A DNA stretch of 30,359 bases from DATLAN01 sp035527455 (GTDB lineage Bacteria; Planctomycetota; Planctomycetia; Pirellulales; Thermoguttaceae). The stretch covers positions 1-30,359 of the forward strand of contig DATLAN010000127.1 of NCBI GenBank assembly GCA_035527455.1, in the 5' to 3' direction. The position numbers were made by a program, and so were the translations under genes. Below, piece by piece: positions 1-8,391 of the stretch. The notes beneath the pieces are model-generated. The model had not been told where the DNA came from. It saw only the letters and a list, made by a program, of their open reading frames with translations, and searched no databases. Every line of letters begins with the position of its first letter. The first letter of the stretch is position 1.

Positions 1-3
1 GCC

Positions 4-933
4 ATGGCCAAACGGATTTCGATCGGCACCTGGGCCTACGCGCTCGGCCCGTACGCGGACCGTTCGATCCCCTTTGCCGAGGTGGTCGAGCGGCTGGCCG
101 AGTTGGGTTTCGACGGGCTGGAACTGGGCACCTTCGGCGGACATCCCAATCCCGAGACCCTCAACAACAAGGACAAGCGCGACGAGGTCCGTGCGCTTTG
201 GGAGTCGAAGGGGCTGGGTTGCAGCGGATTGGCGGCCGATTTCGGCAACGAGAAGCTGATCACCGCGGTCAAACGCGACTCCTACCTGGCCGCCTTCAAG
301 CGAAACGTCCACTTCTGTCACGATTTGGCCATCAACGTGATTCGCGTCGATACGCTCGAACCGCCCGGCGCGTTGGGGGAAATCCCCGGCGAAGAGCCCG
401 GGCCCTTGGTGGTCGACTACGACGATGCGCTCAACCGGGTGGTGGGCACCTGGCAGGAGTGCTGCAAGATCGCGGCCGACCTGGACGTGCGGGTGGTGTG
501 GGAGTTCGAGCCGGGGTTTGCCTTCAACAGGCCCAGCGACATTTTCCGCATTCTCGACCGCGTCAACGAAGACAACTTCTACACGCTGCTGGACACCAGC
601 CACGCCAACATGATCGCGGTACACGGTGCCCGGCAGGTGGGCGAGAAAGAGACGCTGGCCGGAGGGGTGACGGAACTGGTCCAACGGCTGGAAGGCAAGG
701 TGGGGCGGGTCCACCTGATCGACTCCGACGGCACGTTGCACGACGGCAAGAGCAGCACGCACACGCCCTTCGGCCAAGGCGAGATGGATTTCGACGAGAT
801 CATGCCCGCGGTGGTCGCCGGCAGTTGTCCGGACGACTGGTGGACGATCGACCTCTGCTTCTGCCCGGAGGCATGGGAGGCGACGGCGGAGTGCAAGCGG
901 TTCGTCGAGGAGTTGGCTGAGAAATATGGATAG
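4..933 (+). CDS. Sugar phosphate isomerase/epimerase-like TIM-barrel protein
   Basis: A 309-residue protein of the xylose-isomerase-like TIM-barrel (AP endonuclease family 2) superfamily. These are soluble metal-dependent enzymes that isomerise or epimerise sugars and polyols. Visible family features are the opening strand RISIGTWAYALGP, the segment ELGFDGLELG of the first beta-alpha unit, and the metal-site strands VVWEFEPGF (about residue 167), LLDTSHANM (about 200) and GRVHLIDSDG (about 237). The last strand reads WWTIDLCF, so the usual terminal Glu ligand looks replaced by Asp. The ATG follows the window edge by three bases, so the ribosome site cannot be judged, but the start fits the family. 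A second TIM-barrel gene follows after 60 bases and an oxidoreductase gene lies further on, which suggests carbohydrate catabolism. The substrate cannot be read from the sequence. Confidence 0.85.
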   Translation: MAKRISIGTWAYALGPYADRSIPFAEVVERLAELGFDGLELGTFGGHPNPETLNNKDKRDEVRALWESKGLGCSGLAADFGNEKLITAVKRDSYLAAFKRNVHFCHDLAINVIRVDTLEPPGALGEIPGEEPGPLVVDYDDALNRVVGTWQECCKIAADLDVRVVWEFEPGFAFNRPSDIFRILDRVNEDNFYTLLDTSHANMIAVHGARQVGEKETLAGGVTELVQRLEGKVGRVHLIDSDGTLHDGKSSTHTPFGQGEMDFDEIMPAVVAGSCPDDWWTIDLCFCPEAWEATAECKRFVEELAEKYG

Positions 934-993
934 GGGCCGCGCGAGAATTGGCGGCGTAACAAGTCCTCAAACATCTAGAAATGGGAAGATCGA

Positions 994-2052
994 ATGAGCG
1001 AGAATCATCCTAACAATTACCCCAAGCTCCACAACGCGGCCTGGCCGGGGCTGGTCGGCAAAGGGCCCGATGCGGACGAGCCGGCCATCGGACTGGAGGA
1101 GATGCTCGACATGACCGCGGCCGCGGAGGTCGACGGGCTGAAGTTCGACGGGTTCGACATTTTCCTCTACCATCCGCACTTCGACATCGACGGCGGCGAC
1201 GACGAAACCCGCTGGCTGGCCGACCTGGCCCAGGCACGCAACCTCCAGGTCGGCACGGTCGTGGCGCCGATCTACGAAGGGACCGGCGGCGGCTCGCCCA
1301 TGGGCGATCAGGCGGCCCAGCAGCGGTTCCTCGGCCAGGTCCACAAGGCCTGCCACGTCGCCCGACTGCTACGCGAGCTGGGTGTCAGACCCAACGGCGT
1401 GGTGCGGTTCGACACGGGCATCGATCCGGGCTCCTGGGCCGAAAACCCCGACGGCAATACGAACCGCATCGCCGAAACGTTCCGCCTGGCCTGCGATATC
1501 GCCGAAGACCACGGCGAGCGGCTGGCCGCCGAAGGGGAAATCTGCTGGGGCGGCATGCACAGTTGGAGGGAGATGGTCAAGCTGCTGGAGTTGGTCGACC
1601 GGCCGGCCACCCTCGGCTTCATGGCCGACATGGCCCATACCCTCTTGTACCTGCTGGGATATAATGCGCCGGAGGCCCGCATTTTGCCCGAGGATTTTTC
1701 GTGGGACGACACGGCCGCGTTGCAGGAGGGATTGAAGACGCTCACGGCGTCGTTGCGGCCGTGGACGATCGACGTGCACATCGCGCAGAACGACGCCACG
1801 GTGCACGGGTCCGGCTCGCACGACAAGACGGGCCGCCACTGCCTGCCCAACGACCCGAACGGCAAGCTGGACATCGTCCGCGACTCGACCTTCTGGCTCT
1901 GCGACGAGTCGGGCGTACCCACCCGGCGGATGCGGCACGTCTGCTGGGACGGCTGCATGTTCCCCAACGACGTGATGATGAAGCCGCAGACGTGGAACGA
2001 CATTCTGCGGGCAATGATTGCCGTGCGTGACGCGCACGGGTGGCAAGAATGA
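994..2052 (+). CDS. Sugar phosphate isomerase/epimerase-like TIM-barrel protein
   Basis: A 352-residue protein of the same TIM-barrel superfamily as the preceding gene, but clearly a different subfamily and not a tandem duplicate. Metal-ligand-like strands are AAEGEICWGGMHSW (about residues 174-187), GFMADMAHTLLYLLGYN (about 208-224) and WTIDVHIAQND (about 256-266), which supply Glu, Asp/His and Asp/His. The ATG is preceded by GGGAAG about eight bases upstream, a reasonable ribosome site. Spacing of 60 bases from the gene before suggests co-transcription. The function is probably isomerisation or epimerisation of a sugar or oxidised sugar derivative; the exact reaction is unknown. The ATPase gene starts only 30 bases after its stop. 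Confidence 0.85.
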   Translation: MSENHPNNYPKLHNAAWPGLVGKGPDADEPAIGLEEMLDMTAAAEVDGLKFDGFDIFLYHPHFDIDGGDDETRWLADLAQARNLQVGTVVAPIYEGTGGGSPMGDQAAQQRFLGQVHKACHVARLLRELGVRPNGVVRFDTGIDPGSWAENPDGNTNRIAETFRLACDIAEDHGERLAAEGEICWGGMHSWREMVKLLELVDRPATLGFMADMAHTLLYLLGYNAPEARILPEDFSWDDTAALQEGLKTLTASLRPWTIDVHIAQNDATVHGSGSHDKTGRHCLPNDPNGKLDIVRDSTFWLCDESGVPTRRMRHVCWDGCMFPNDVMMKPQTWNDILRAMIAVRDAHGWQE

Positions 2053-2082
2053 GGTGAGCGGAATTCTGCTCGGAGGACTGCC

Positions 2083-3207
2083 GTGCTTTCCAGTTTCGAG
2101 ATCGTCAACTTCCGCACGTTTTCCCATCTGCGCATCGAGCGTTTGGGGCGGGTGAATCTTGTTGTCGGGAAGAACAACGTGGGGAAGACGACGCTGCTGG
2201 AGGCGTTGCGTTTCTACGCGATGGGAAGCGCGACGGCGTTGCGAGAGTGTCTTGTCAGCCGTGACGAACTGAGGCGGTACGGGCCCGGCAGCGCAGCGCA
2301 GCTTGACTTGCGATCGCTGTTTCACGGGAGACCTCACGACCGCGGGAAGGCGTCCCTGGGGCCGTTGGGCCAGCCGGACAGGAACTTGGCAGTACGCATG
2401 GCAGACGTCGAACGTGTCGAGTATTCCGATGGAAGGTACCACTACGAAGAGTACGACGATGAAGGGATTGCGCCGGAAGGCGAGATCTTCAGCGGGCTGG
2501 TCATCGAGCGCGATGGCACAAGAGTTCTCATTTCGCCCGAGCCGACACAACGGGCGCTCGGCCAGGGCCGTTATGTGGGCCCCGCTTTCGTCCCCGCTCG
2601 GGGTGTGCGCGAATCGGATCTCGTCCAATGGTGGGACGAGATTTCCCTGACCGGCGGGGACGAACGTGTCGTCGAATGGTTGTCGCTGATGGCTCCGGTT
2701 GAGCGGGTTGCAGCCGTTGAAGATCCCATCCGTCGCGATAGAAGGATGTTCAAGGTCCGCTTGTTCGGAGAAAAAGAGCCTTTGCCGCTGAAAACTCTGG
2801 GGGAAGGGCCGTACAGGGTTTTCCAGGTGGCAACTGCGATCGAATACGCTTTCCAAGCTCCGCGTAAGCGAGAGCCCGACTCCTTGGGCGATCAAGACGA
2901 TGAGAGTTGGGGAGCGAAGGATTTGGTGCTGATCGACGAGATCGAAAATGGTGTGCATCACACTGTCCACGCTGACCTGTGGAAAGCCTTGTTGCAGGCA
3001 GCACGGGAACACAATCTCCAGGTCTTCGCCACCACGCACTCGTCGGACTGTCTGAAGGGATTCGAGCAGGCAATCGCCGAGAACGAAGAAGCCGACGGGC
3101 TCGTGATTCGCCTGGAGAGGGTTGAAGGCGAGGCGCAGACCGGCGCGGTGATCATCGACCGTGATGCTTTGCCTGCGGTGGTACGGGATTCTATTGAGGT
3201 GCGGTGA
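2083..3207 (+). CDS. AAA/ABC-type ATPase (OLD-like), partner of a Toprim protein
   Basis: A 374-residue SMC/ABC-like ATPase of the AAA_15/AAA_21 type. The N-terminus has the family pattern FEIVNFRTFSHLRIERLGRVN, then Walker A GKNNVGKT at residues 29-36. Near the C-terminus are a signature-like LKTLGEGPYRVFQ (about 235-247), Walker B LVLIDEIENG (about 280-289) and an H-loop ATTHSSD (about 317-323). No Toprim domain follows; the nuclease-like domain is supplied by the next gene, which overlaps by 4 bases (GTGA). The start is a GTG with a strong GGAGG about seven bases upstream. Such split ATPase/Toprim pairs belong to the OLD/PARIS-like group of likely anti-phage modules (family knowledge). The coding sequence looks less GC-biased at third positions than its neighbours, which may point to transfer. 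Confidence 0.85.
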   Translation: MLSSFEIVNFRTFSHLRIERLGRVNLVVGKNNVGKTTLLEALRFYAMGSATALRECLVSRDELRRYGPGSAAQLDLRSLFHGRPHDRGKASLGPLGQPDRNLAVRMADVERVEYSDGRYHYEEYDDEGIAPEGEIFSGLVIERDGTRVLISPEPTQRALGQGRYVGPAFVPARGVRESDLVQWWDEISLTGGDERVVEWLSLMAPVERVAAVEDPIRRDRRMFKVRLFGEKEPLPLKTLGEGPYRVFQVATAIEYAFQAPRKREPDSLGDQDDESWGAKDLVLIDEIENGVHHTVHADLWKALLQAAREHNLQVFATTHSSDCLKGFEQAIAENEEADGLVIRLERVEGEAQTGAVIIDRDALPAVVRDSIEVR

Positions 3208-3914
3208 CGATGGACAAACGTGTTCTGCTTGTGGAAGGACGAGACGATCAGCACGTCATGTGGAACCTGCTTGGGGTCCGCGAAGTCCCGGAGAAGTTCA
3301 AGGTTGAGCGACCGAAGGCGGATCGGGATTCTCAGCACGATCATGAAAACGAAGCCGATGGTGGAGATAGGGTCCTCCTCGACTCGATCCCCTGGTGGCT
3401 GCTGCAAACCGGCTTGGAGCGTTTGGCGGTTGTTGTCGACGCCAACGACAAGGGGCCCGAGGCCAGATGGGAGTCGCTCAGGGCTCGCCTCCTGTATCAG
3501 GGCTATCGTGATATTCCTGCAAGGCACTCCGAGGACGGGACCGTCTTCGAGTTGTCGCTCCGCCCTCGAACGCCGCGCTCCGTGCGCTTCGGAGTCTGGA
3601 TCATGCCGGACAACCGGTCGACAGGGATGCTGGAGGATTTCGTGATGCAACTGATCCGGGAAGATGACGAAATGCTCCCTTTTGTCGATCGTTTTCTCGA
3701 CTTGATACCGGACGGTCAGCGAAGGTTCAAGAAGCAGCACCGACCGAAGGCCCGCATTCATTCCTGGCTTGCCGTCAGTGAGAAACCCGGACGGCCGATG
3801 GGCCAGGCCATCAAGGCGGACCGGCAGCTCGATGCGAATGATCCCGCAGTCCAGCCGTTCCTCGACTGGCTGATGGAAGTGTTGATAGCGGACGGCAACA
3901 ATAGTGACGCATAA
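3204..3914 (+). CDS. DUF3226 Toprim-fold protein, partner of the OLD-like ATPase
   Basis: A 236-residue protein recognised as the DUF3226 type of Toprim fold. The first strand is RVLLVEGRDDQHVMW with the expected Glu at residue 11. The second Toprim element is LAVVVDANDKGPEARW around residues 74-89, and the family-specific block is FGVWIMPDN...GMLEDFVMQL (about 131-151). The usual Asp-x-Asp reads Asp79-Ala-Asn81-Asp82, so the second acidic residue is either displaced or substituted. The start is taken as the GTG overlapping the ATPase stop; an ATG two codons later (3210) is possible. The overlap implies translational coupling and a joint product. Toprim proteins cut or rejoin nucleic acids with Mg2+; with an OLD-like ATPase the likely role is a defence nuclease or effector, which is inference. 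Confidence 0.75.
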   Translation: MTMDKRVLLVEGRDDQHVMWNLLGVREVPEKFKVERPKADRDSQHDHENEADGGDRVLLDSIPWWLLQTGLERLAVVVDANDKGPEARWESLRARLLYQGYRDIPARHSEDGTVFELSLRPRTPRSVRFGVWIMPDNRSTGMLEDFVMQLIREDDEMLPFVDRFLDLIPDGQRRFKKQHRPKARIHSWLAVSEKPGRPMGQAIKADRQLDANDPAVQPFLDWLMEVLIADGNNSDA

Positions 3915-3998
3915 CAATAAGACGCCTGACACCACAAAGGCCGTGCAGCCCCCGAGCACGGCCAACAACGACGCTCGATGGCGGAGGAGAGTTCGTAA

Positions 3999-4886
3999 GT
4001 GAGCGACGAATGTCGTGGGGTTGGTCCCGAGCACCGAAACGTCGACGCCTTGCAGCAGCAGGCCCGGGCGGTGCTTGAGCGCTGTCGCAGCGACGCCGGG
4101 GCGGAGGAGGATCTCGATGTGCTGGAGGAGATTCTCCAACGGCTGCCCGGCGAACGTTGCCTTTACGAACGCGGGTACGTCGCCTACCAGCGCGGGCAGG
4201 ACGAGGAGGCGGCGGAGTACCTTTACCGGGCCGGATGGGAAACGTTCGAGGGATCCAAGTCGCCGCCGCCGTGCGAGGAAGTCTACCCGTGGATTTTGCC
4301 CTTCATCATCGAACCGCTGCCCGAGTTGTGGTGCCAACTGGCCGCCGAGTTTCGCAAGGCATGGCCCGATTCGGCCGCCTTTTGTCTGTTGCGCGGATAT
4401 GCGGAGTTGTACAACGATCCCGAGACCGCGGTGAAGTACTTCGCCGATTGCCTTCAGGCCGACGCGGCTTGTTGGCCGGCGGCCGCGGAGATGGGCAACA
4501 TGTACTTCGACGCCAAGAAGTGGAAATGGGCTTTCGACTGCTACGAGCACGCCCTGCCATACGCCCCGGCCGGGGAACAATCGATCCTGCACTTCAACGC
4601 GGCGTTGTGCATGAACCGGTTGGAGGAGTGGAGGTTGGCCGCCGAGCATTATGCCGCTTGCCTGAAGCGCGATCCCGAGTTCGAGTACGCCCGGGCCAAC
4701 CTGGGAAAGTGTCTCACGCGGTGCGGCGAGTACGTGCAGGCCGTGGAGGTGCTCGATGAGGCGATCCAGCGGGGCGAGGGAAGCTACGAGGTCCGCCGCA
4801 GCCTCGCCGCGTCGCTGCGCCGGCTCAGGCGTTTCCCCGAAGCGGCCGAAGTCCTCCGGGGAGGGCCGCGCGGGAAGCCGCATTAG
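3999..4886 (+). CDS. Tetratricopeptide repeat protein
   Basis: A 295-residue protein dominated by tetratricopeptide-like helical pairs. Repeats are visible as KWAFDCYEHALPYAP, WRLAAEHYAACLKRDPEFEYARANLGKC and EYVQAVEVLDEAIQRG toward the C-terminus, with weaker ones before. No signal peptide or membrane segment is seen, so it is probably cytoplasmic. TPR proteins act as protein-binding scaffolds; the partner is unknown. The start is a GTG with a GGAGGAG ribosome site about nine bases upstream, which decides it. An 84-base spacer separates it from the Toprim gene and a 71-base spacer from the oxidoreductase gene, so it could belong to either block. Its GC-rich third positions match the resident genes better than the ATPase/Toprim pair. 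Confidence 0.75.
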   Translation: MSDECRGVGPEHRNVDALQQQARAVLERCRSDAGAEEDLDVLEEILQRLPGERCLYERGYVAYQRGQDEEAAEYLYRAGWETFEGSKSPPPCEEVYPWILPFIIEPLPELWCQLAAEFRKAWPDSAAFCLLRGYAELYNDPETAVKYFADCLQADAACWPAAAEMGNMYFDAKKWKWAFDCYEHALPYAPAGEQSILHFNAALCMNRLEEWRLAAEHYAACLKRDPEFEYARANLGKCLTRCGEYVQAVEVLDEAIQRGEGSYEVRRSLAASLRRLRRFPEAAEVLRGGPRGKPH

Positions 4887-4957
4887 AAAGACCTTGCCGC
4901 AACGCTGAATCAAGAAAGACCAACGGAAATCCAAGAATCTCTTCGAAAGGAAGAACC

Positions 4958-6124
4958 ATGTCCAAGACAATCAACGTCGGCATGCTCGGCTGCGGCTTCA
5001 TGGGCCGGGCCCACTCGAACGCCTATTTGCAGGTCAACCACTTCTTCCAGCGAGAGCACCAGCCCGTGCTCAAAGCCTGCTACGGCCGCGAGGAAGACCG
5101 CAAGAAGCTCGAAGAGTTCGCCGCGCGATGGAACTACGAGTCGATCGAGACCGACTGGCGGAAGATCGTCGAGCGCGACGACATCGATCTGATCGACGTC
5201 TGCGTGCCGAACTTCATGCACCACGACGTGGTCATCGCCGCCGCCGAGGCCGGCAAGATGATCGTCTGCGAGAAGCCGCTGGCGATGAACGTCGCCGAGG
5301 CCGAAGAGATGGTCGCCGCCGTGGAGAAGGCGGGCGTGACCAACATGGTCTCGTTCAACTATCGCCGCGTGCCGGCCATCGCGCTGATGAAGCAGCTCAT
5401 CGACGAAGGCCGCATCGGCCGCCCCTTCCACTATCGGGCCACCTACAACCAGGATTACACCATCGGCGCCGACGTGCCCCAGGGCGGCATGGCCCTGTGG
5501 CGGCTCGACAGCCGCGTGGCCGGCTCCGGCGTGACCGGCGACCTGCTGGCCCATTCGATCGACTCGGCCGAATGGCTCAACGGCCCGATTCGCCGGGTCG
5601 TCGCCCACGCCGAGACGTTCATCAAGCAGCGGAAGCACGCCGACACCGGCGTCGTCGAAAAGGTCGACATCGACGACGCCTGCATGTTCCTGGCGATCTT
5701 CGAGAACGGCTCGATGGGCACCTTCGAGAGCACCCGTTACGCCCGCGGCCGGAAGAACTACAGCTCGATGGAGATCAACGGCGAACTTGGCGCGATGTTC
5801 TTCGACCTGGAAAACGCTCACATGTTGAAGTTCTTCCGATACGCCGACCCGGAGACGGGCAAGAAGATCGAGGACCACCTGACCGGCTGGCAGGACATCC
5901 TGGTGACGAACTTCGAGCACCCCTACATGGGGAACTGGTGGGTACCGGGCTGCGTGATCGGCTATGAGCATACCTTCATCAACGGCTTCGCCGACTTCTT
6001 TGCCAGCTTGGAAGGCGGCAAGCCGTTCCAGCCCGACATGAAATCGGCCCTGCGGACCCAGCGCGTCTGCGAAGCGGTGCTCGACAGCGCCAAGCAAGGC
6101 CGTTGGGTCGAGATTCCGGCATAG
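4958..6124 (+). CDS. Gfo/Idh/MocA family oxidoreductase
   Basis: A 388-residue NAD(P)-dependent dehydrogenase of the Gfo/Idh/MocA family. The N-terminal Rossmann fold has GCGFMG at residues 11-16, and the family motif CEKPLAMN is at residues 104-111 with the catalytic-type Lys106. The C-terminal half has the usual alpha/beta substrate domain, including DIDDACMFLAIFENGSMGTFESTR-like beta-sheet sequence. A GAAAGGAAG ribosome site lies 5-13 bases before the ATG. Family members oxidise or reduce hydroxyls of sugars, inositols and related compounds. With two isomerase-like TIM-barrel genes upstream it fits a pathway that oxidises and rearranges a sugar. No signal peptide is seen. The substrate is unknown. 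Confidence 0.88.
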   Translation: MSKTINVGMLGCGFMGRAHSNAYLQVNHFFQREHQPVLKACYGREEDRKKLEEFAARWNYESIETDWRKIVERDDIDLIDVCVPNFMHHDVVIAAAEAGKMIVCEKPLAMNVAEAEEMVAAVEKAGVTNMVSFNYRRVPAIALMKQLIDEGRIGRPFHYRATYNQDYTIGADVPQGGMALWRLDSRVAGSGVTGDLLAHSIDSAEWLNGPIRRVVAHAETFIKQRKHADTGVVEKVDIDDACMFLAIFENGSMGTFESTRYARGRKNYSSMEINGELGAMFFDLENAHMLKFFRYADPETGKKIEDHLTGWQDILVTNFEHPYMGNWWVPGCVIGYEHTFINGFADFFASLEGGKPFQPDMKSALRTQRVCEAVLDSAKQGRWVEIPA

Positions 6125-6372
6125 TCACCAGGGGGTTGGCTCCCCCCTGCAGGATGCGATTCATAAACACCTGCCGCTCGCGGCTTCGCAACCCATGCGC
6201 AACCCATGCGCAACCCACCCAATCGAGGGTCAATGTCTGCGCCCGTTGCCCGAAATTCCCCGCGCAGGCCGATCTTGGACGAACCGCCAGAATCTGCTAA
6301 AACCCTCTGCTTCAAACGGCCCCGAACGGACGTGGGACCGTCGGCCCGCCTTCTCCCCACGGATGGACACGG
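6125..6372. other. Intergenic region with hairpin and short direct repeats
   Basis: No coding signal. A 7-base GC-only stem (CAGGGGG at 6129-6135 with CCCCCTG at 6143-6149) follows the oxidoreductase stop by a few bases. It has no T-tract, so it may be a repeat or a weak terminator. An 11-base direct repeat GCAACCCATGC occurs at 6188-6198 and 6199-6209 with a partial third copy. A possible promoter for the ABC transporter is listed separately. Confidence 0.5.
6275..6303 (+). promoter_or_regulatory. Possible promoter of the ABC transporter gene
   Basis: TTGGAC at 6275-6280, 17 bases, then TAAAAC at 6298-6303 preceded by TGC (extended -10 pattern). It lies about 70 bases before the ATG. The match to sigma-70 consensus is only partial. 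The same -35 hexamer and spacing occur before the gene at 28351. Confidence 0.3.
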
Positions 6373-8391
6373 ATGAAGAACTTCTCCCGGGTATTGCGGC
6401 TGGCATTTCAATACCGCGTGACTTTGGTGCTGTCGTTGCTCTGCGCCTTGGGGGTAGCCGTCCTCTGGGGGGGGAATATCGGCAGCGTCTATCCCTTCGT
6501 CGAAGTCGCCTTCCAAGGCGAGTCGCTCCAGCAGTGGGTCGACGGGGAGATCGAGAAAGGCCAAAGAACAATCGCCCAGAAGAGCGATGAGGCCGAGCGA
6601 ATTCGCCGGGAGTTGGAAACCGCCCCGGCCGAGGCCCAGCGCGACCTTGGCGCCGGCCTTGGCCTGGCCGAGTCGCGAATTGCGGCCGAAGAGAAGGCCG
6701 TGGCCCGCTATCAGTGGCTGAAGCCGTACATCGACAACTATCTGCCCCACGATCCCTTCCAAACACTGGCCTTGATCACCGGCTTGTTGCTGCTGGGCAC
6801 CGTAGTGAAGGACTTGTTCCTCATCGGCAACACCATTCTGGTGGCACGGCTGGCCGAACTGAGCACCTTCGAGTTGCGCAAGCTCTTCTATCGCCGCACG
6901 TTGCGGGTGGACCTGGCCCGCTTCGGCGAGGAAGGCGCCGCCGACCTGATGAGTCGGTTCACGCACGACATGCAGCAGGTCACCACTGGGGTGGCCACAC
7001 TCCTCGGCCGATTGGTTCGCGAGCCGCTGAAAATGGCCGCCTGCCTGATCGGCGCCGGGCTGATCTGCTGGCGACTGCTCATCCTCTCCCTGCTGGCCGC
7101 TCCGATCGCCATGCTCCTGATCCGATGGCTGGCCAAAATCCTCAAACGGGCCAACCTCCGAGCAATGGAAGAAATGGCCCAAATCTACACCACCCTGGAC
7201 GAGACGCTTCGCGGAATCAAGATCGTCAAGGCCTTCACCAACGAACCGCAGCAACGCAAGCGGTTCCACATCCAAGCCAAAAAATACTACAAGAAGTCGA
7301 TGCGTATTGCCCGATACGATTCCCTCGTGCGGCCGATCAGCGAGGTGATGGGCATCGTGGCGATCTGCCTGGCGCTGTTGGCCGGCGCCTACCTGGTCCT
7401 CTCGAACGAAACCCACCTGATGGGAATCCGCATGAGCCCGCGGCCGCTGAGCCTGGGATCGTTGTTGCTCTTCTACGGGCTATTGGCCGGGGTGGCCGAT
7501 CCGGTGCGGAAATTCTCCGACGTGTTCACGCGCCTGCAATGCGCCGCGGCGGCCAGCGACCGCATTTTCGCCCGGCTGGACTGCGAGCCGAAGATCCTCG
7601 ATCCCCCGCAGCCGGTCGCACTGACCGGCCGCCGCCACGAGTTGGAGTTCGACGGGGTCGACTTCGCCTACACCCCGGGAAGGCTGGTGCTCCGCGACGT
7701 CAACCTTCGCCTCGAACGGGGGCAGACGGTGGCCGTGGTGGGCCCGAACGGATGCGGCAAGAGCACGTTGACGAACCTGATCCTGCGGTTCTACGATCCC
7801 ACGGCAGGCACGGTGCGCATCGACGGCGTGCCTCTGACCGACGTCCGGCTGCGCGATCTGCGAAAGCGGATCGGTCTGGTCACTCAGGAGACTCTGCTTT
7901 TCGACGAGACGATCCTCGAGAACATCCGCTTCGGATCGCCCCGCGCCACCCGGCAACAGGTGATCGAAGCGGCCAAGAGGGCCCATGCCCACGACTTCAT
8001 CCAACGCGAACTGCCCGACGGCTACGAGACGATAGCCGGCTCGATGGGCAACCGGCTTTCCGGCGGCCAGCGGCAACGGATCGCGCTGGCCAGGGCGATC
8101 CTGCGCGATCCGGCCATCATCATCCTCGATGAAGCCACCAGCCAGGTCGACCTGGAGAGCGAACGGGCCATCCAACACGTGCTCGAAGAGTTCATCCGCG
8201 ACCGCACGGCGCTGATCATCACCCATCGGCTGAGCATCCTCAGCCTGGCCTCGAAGATCGTGGTGATGCAATCCGGGCGGATCCTCGACACGGGAAGCCA
8301 CGAAGAGCTGCTCCGGCGTTGCGGGCTATACAGCCGGCTCTACCAGATCCAGTTCGAGGAGCCCGAGGCCGAACCGCCCATCGCGGCTTAG
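6373..8391 (+). CDS. ABC transporter, fused permease and ATP-binding protein (exporter type)
   Basis: A 672-residue half-transporter of the MsbA/multidrug exporter type: N-terminal membrane domain and C-terminal nucleotide-binding domain, working as a dimer in the inner membrane. The first membrane helix (about residues 12-34) is followed by a charged, probably coiled-coil insertion of some 80 residues (about 52-120) before the second helix (about 133-155). This is longer than in MsbA. The ATPase has Walker A GPNGCGKST (about 457-465), Q-loop VTQET, signature LSGGQRQR (about 560-567), Walker B IIILDEATS (about 581-589) and H-loop ITHR. Family members export lipids, drugs or peptides; the cargo is unknown. 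It stands alone, with non-coding flanks. No strong ribosome site precedes the ATG. Confidence 0.9.
   Translation: MKNFSRVLRLAFQYRVTLVLSLLCALGVAVLWGGNIGSVYPFVEVAFQGESLQQWVDGEIEKGQRTIAQKSDEAERIRRELETAPAEAQRDLGAGLGLAESRIAAEEKAVARYQWLKPYIDNYLPHDPFQTLALITGLLLLGTVVKDLFLIGNTILVARLAELSTFELRKLFYRRTLRVDLARFGEEGAADLMSRFTHDMQQVTTGVATLLGRLVREPLKMAACLIGAGLICWRLLILSLLAAPIAMLLIRWLAKILKRANLRAMEEMAQIYTTLDETLRGIKIVKAFTNEPQQRKRFHIQAKKYYKKSMRIARYDSLVRPISEVMGIVAICLALLAGAYLVLSNETHLMGIRMSPRPLSLGSLLLFYGLLAGVADPVRKFSDVFTRLQCAAAASDRIFARLDCEPKILDPPQPVALTGRRHELEFDGVDFAYTPGRLVLRDVNLRLERGQTVAVVGPNGCGKSTLTNLILRFYDPTAGTVRIDGVPLTDVRLRDLRKRIGLVTQETLLFDETILENIRFGSPRATRQQVIEAAKRAHAHDFIQRELPDGYETIAGSMGNRLSGGQRQRIALARAILRDPAIIILDEATSQVDLESERAIQHVLEEFIRDRTALIITHRLSILSLASKIVVMQSGRILDTGSHEELLRRCGLYSRLYQIQFEEPEAEPPIAA

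Noticed and set aside
2958..4970. A 670-residue minus-strand open frame across the Toprim and TPR genes
   Set aside because: It is the complement of well-supported plus-strand genes, spans several intergenic gaps, and has no recognisable domain.
6129..6149. Intrinsic terminator after the Gfo/Idh/MocA gene
   Set aside because: The stem is strong but no T-tract follows, so it is recorded as a hairpin only.
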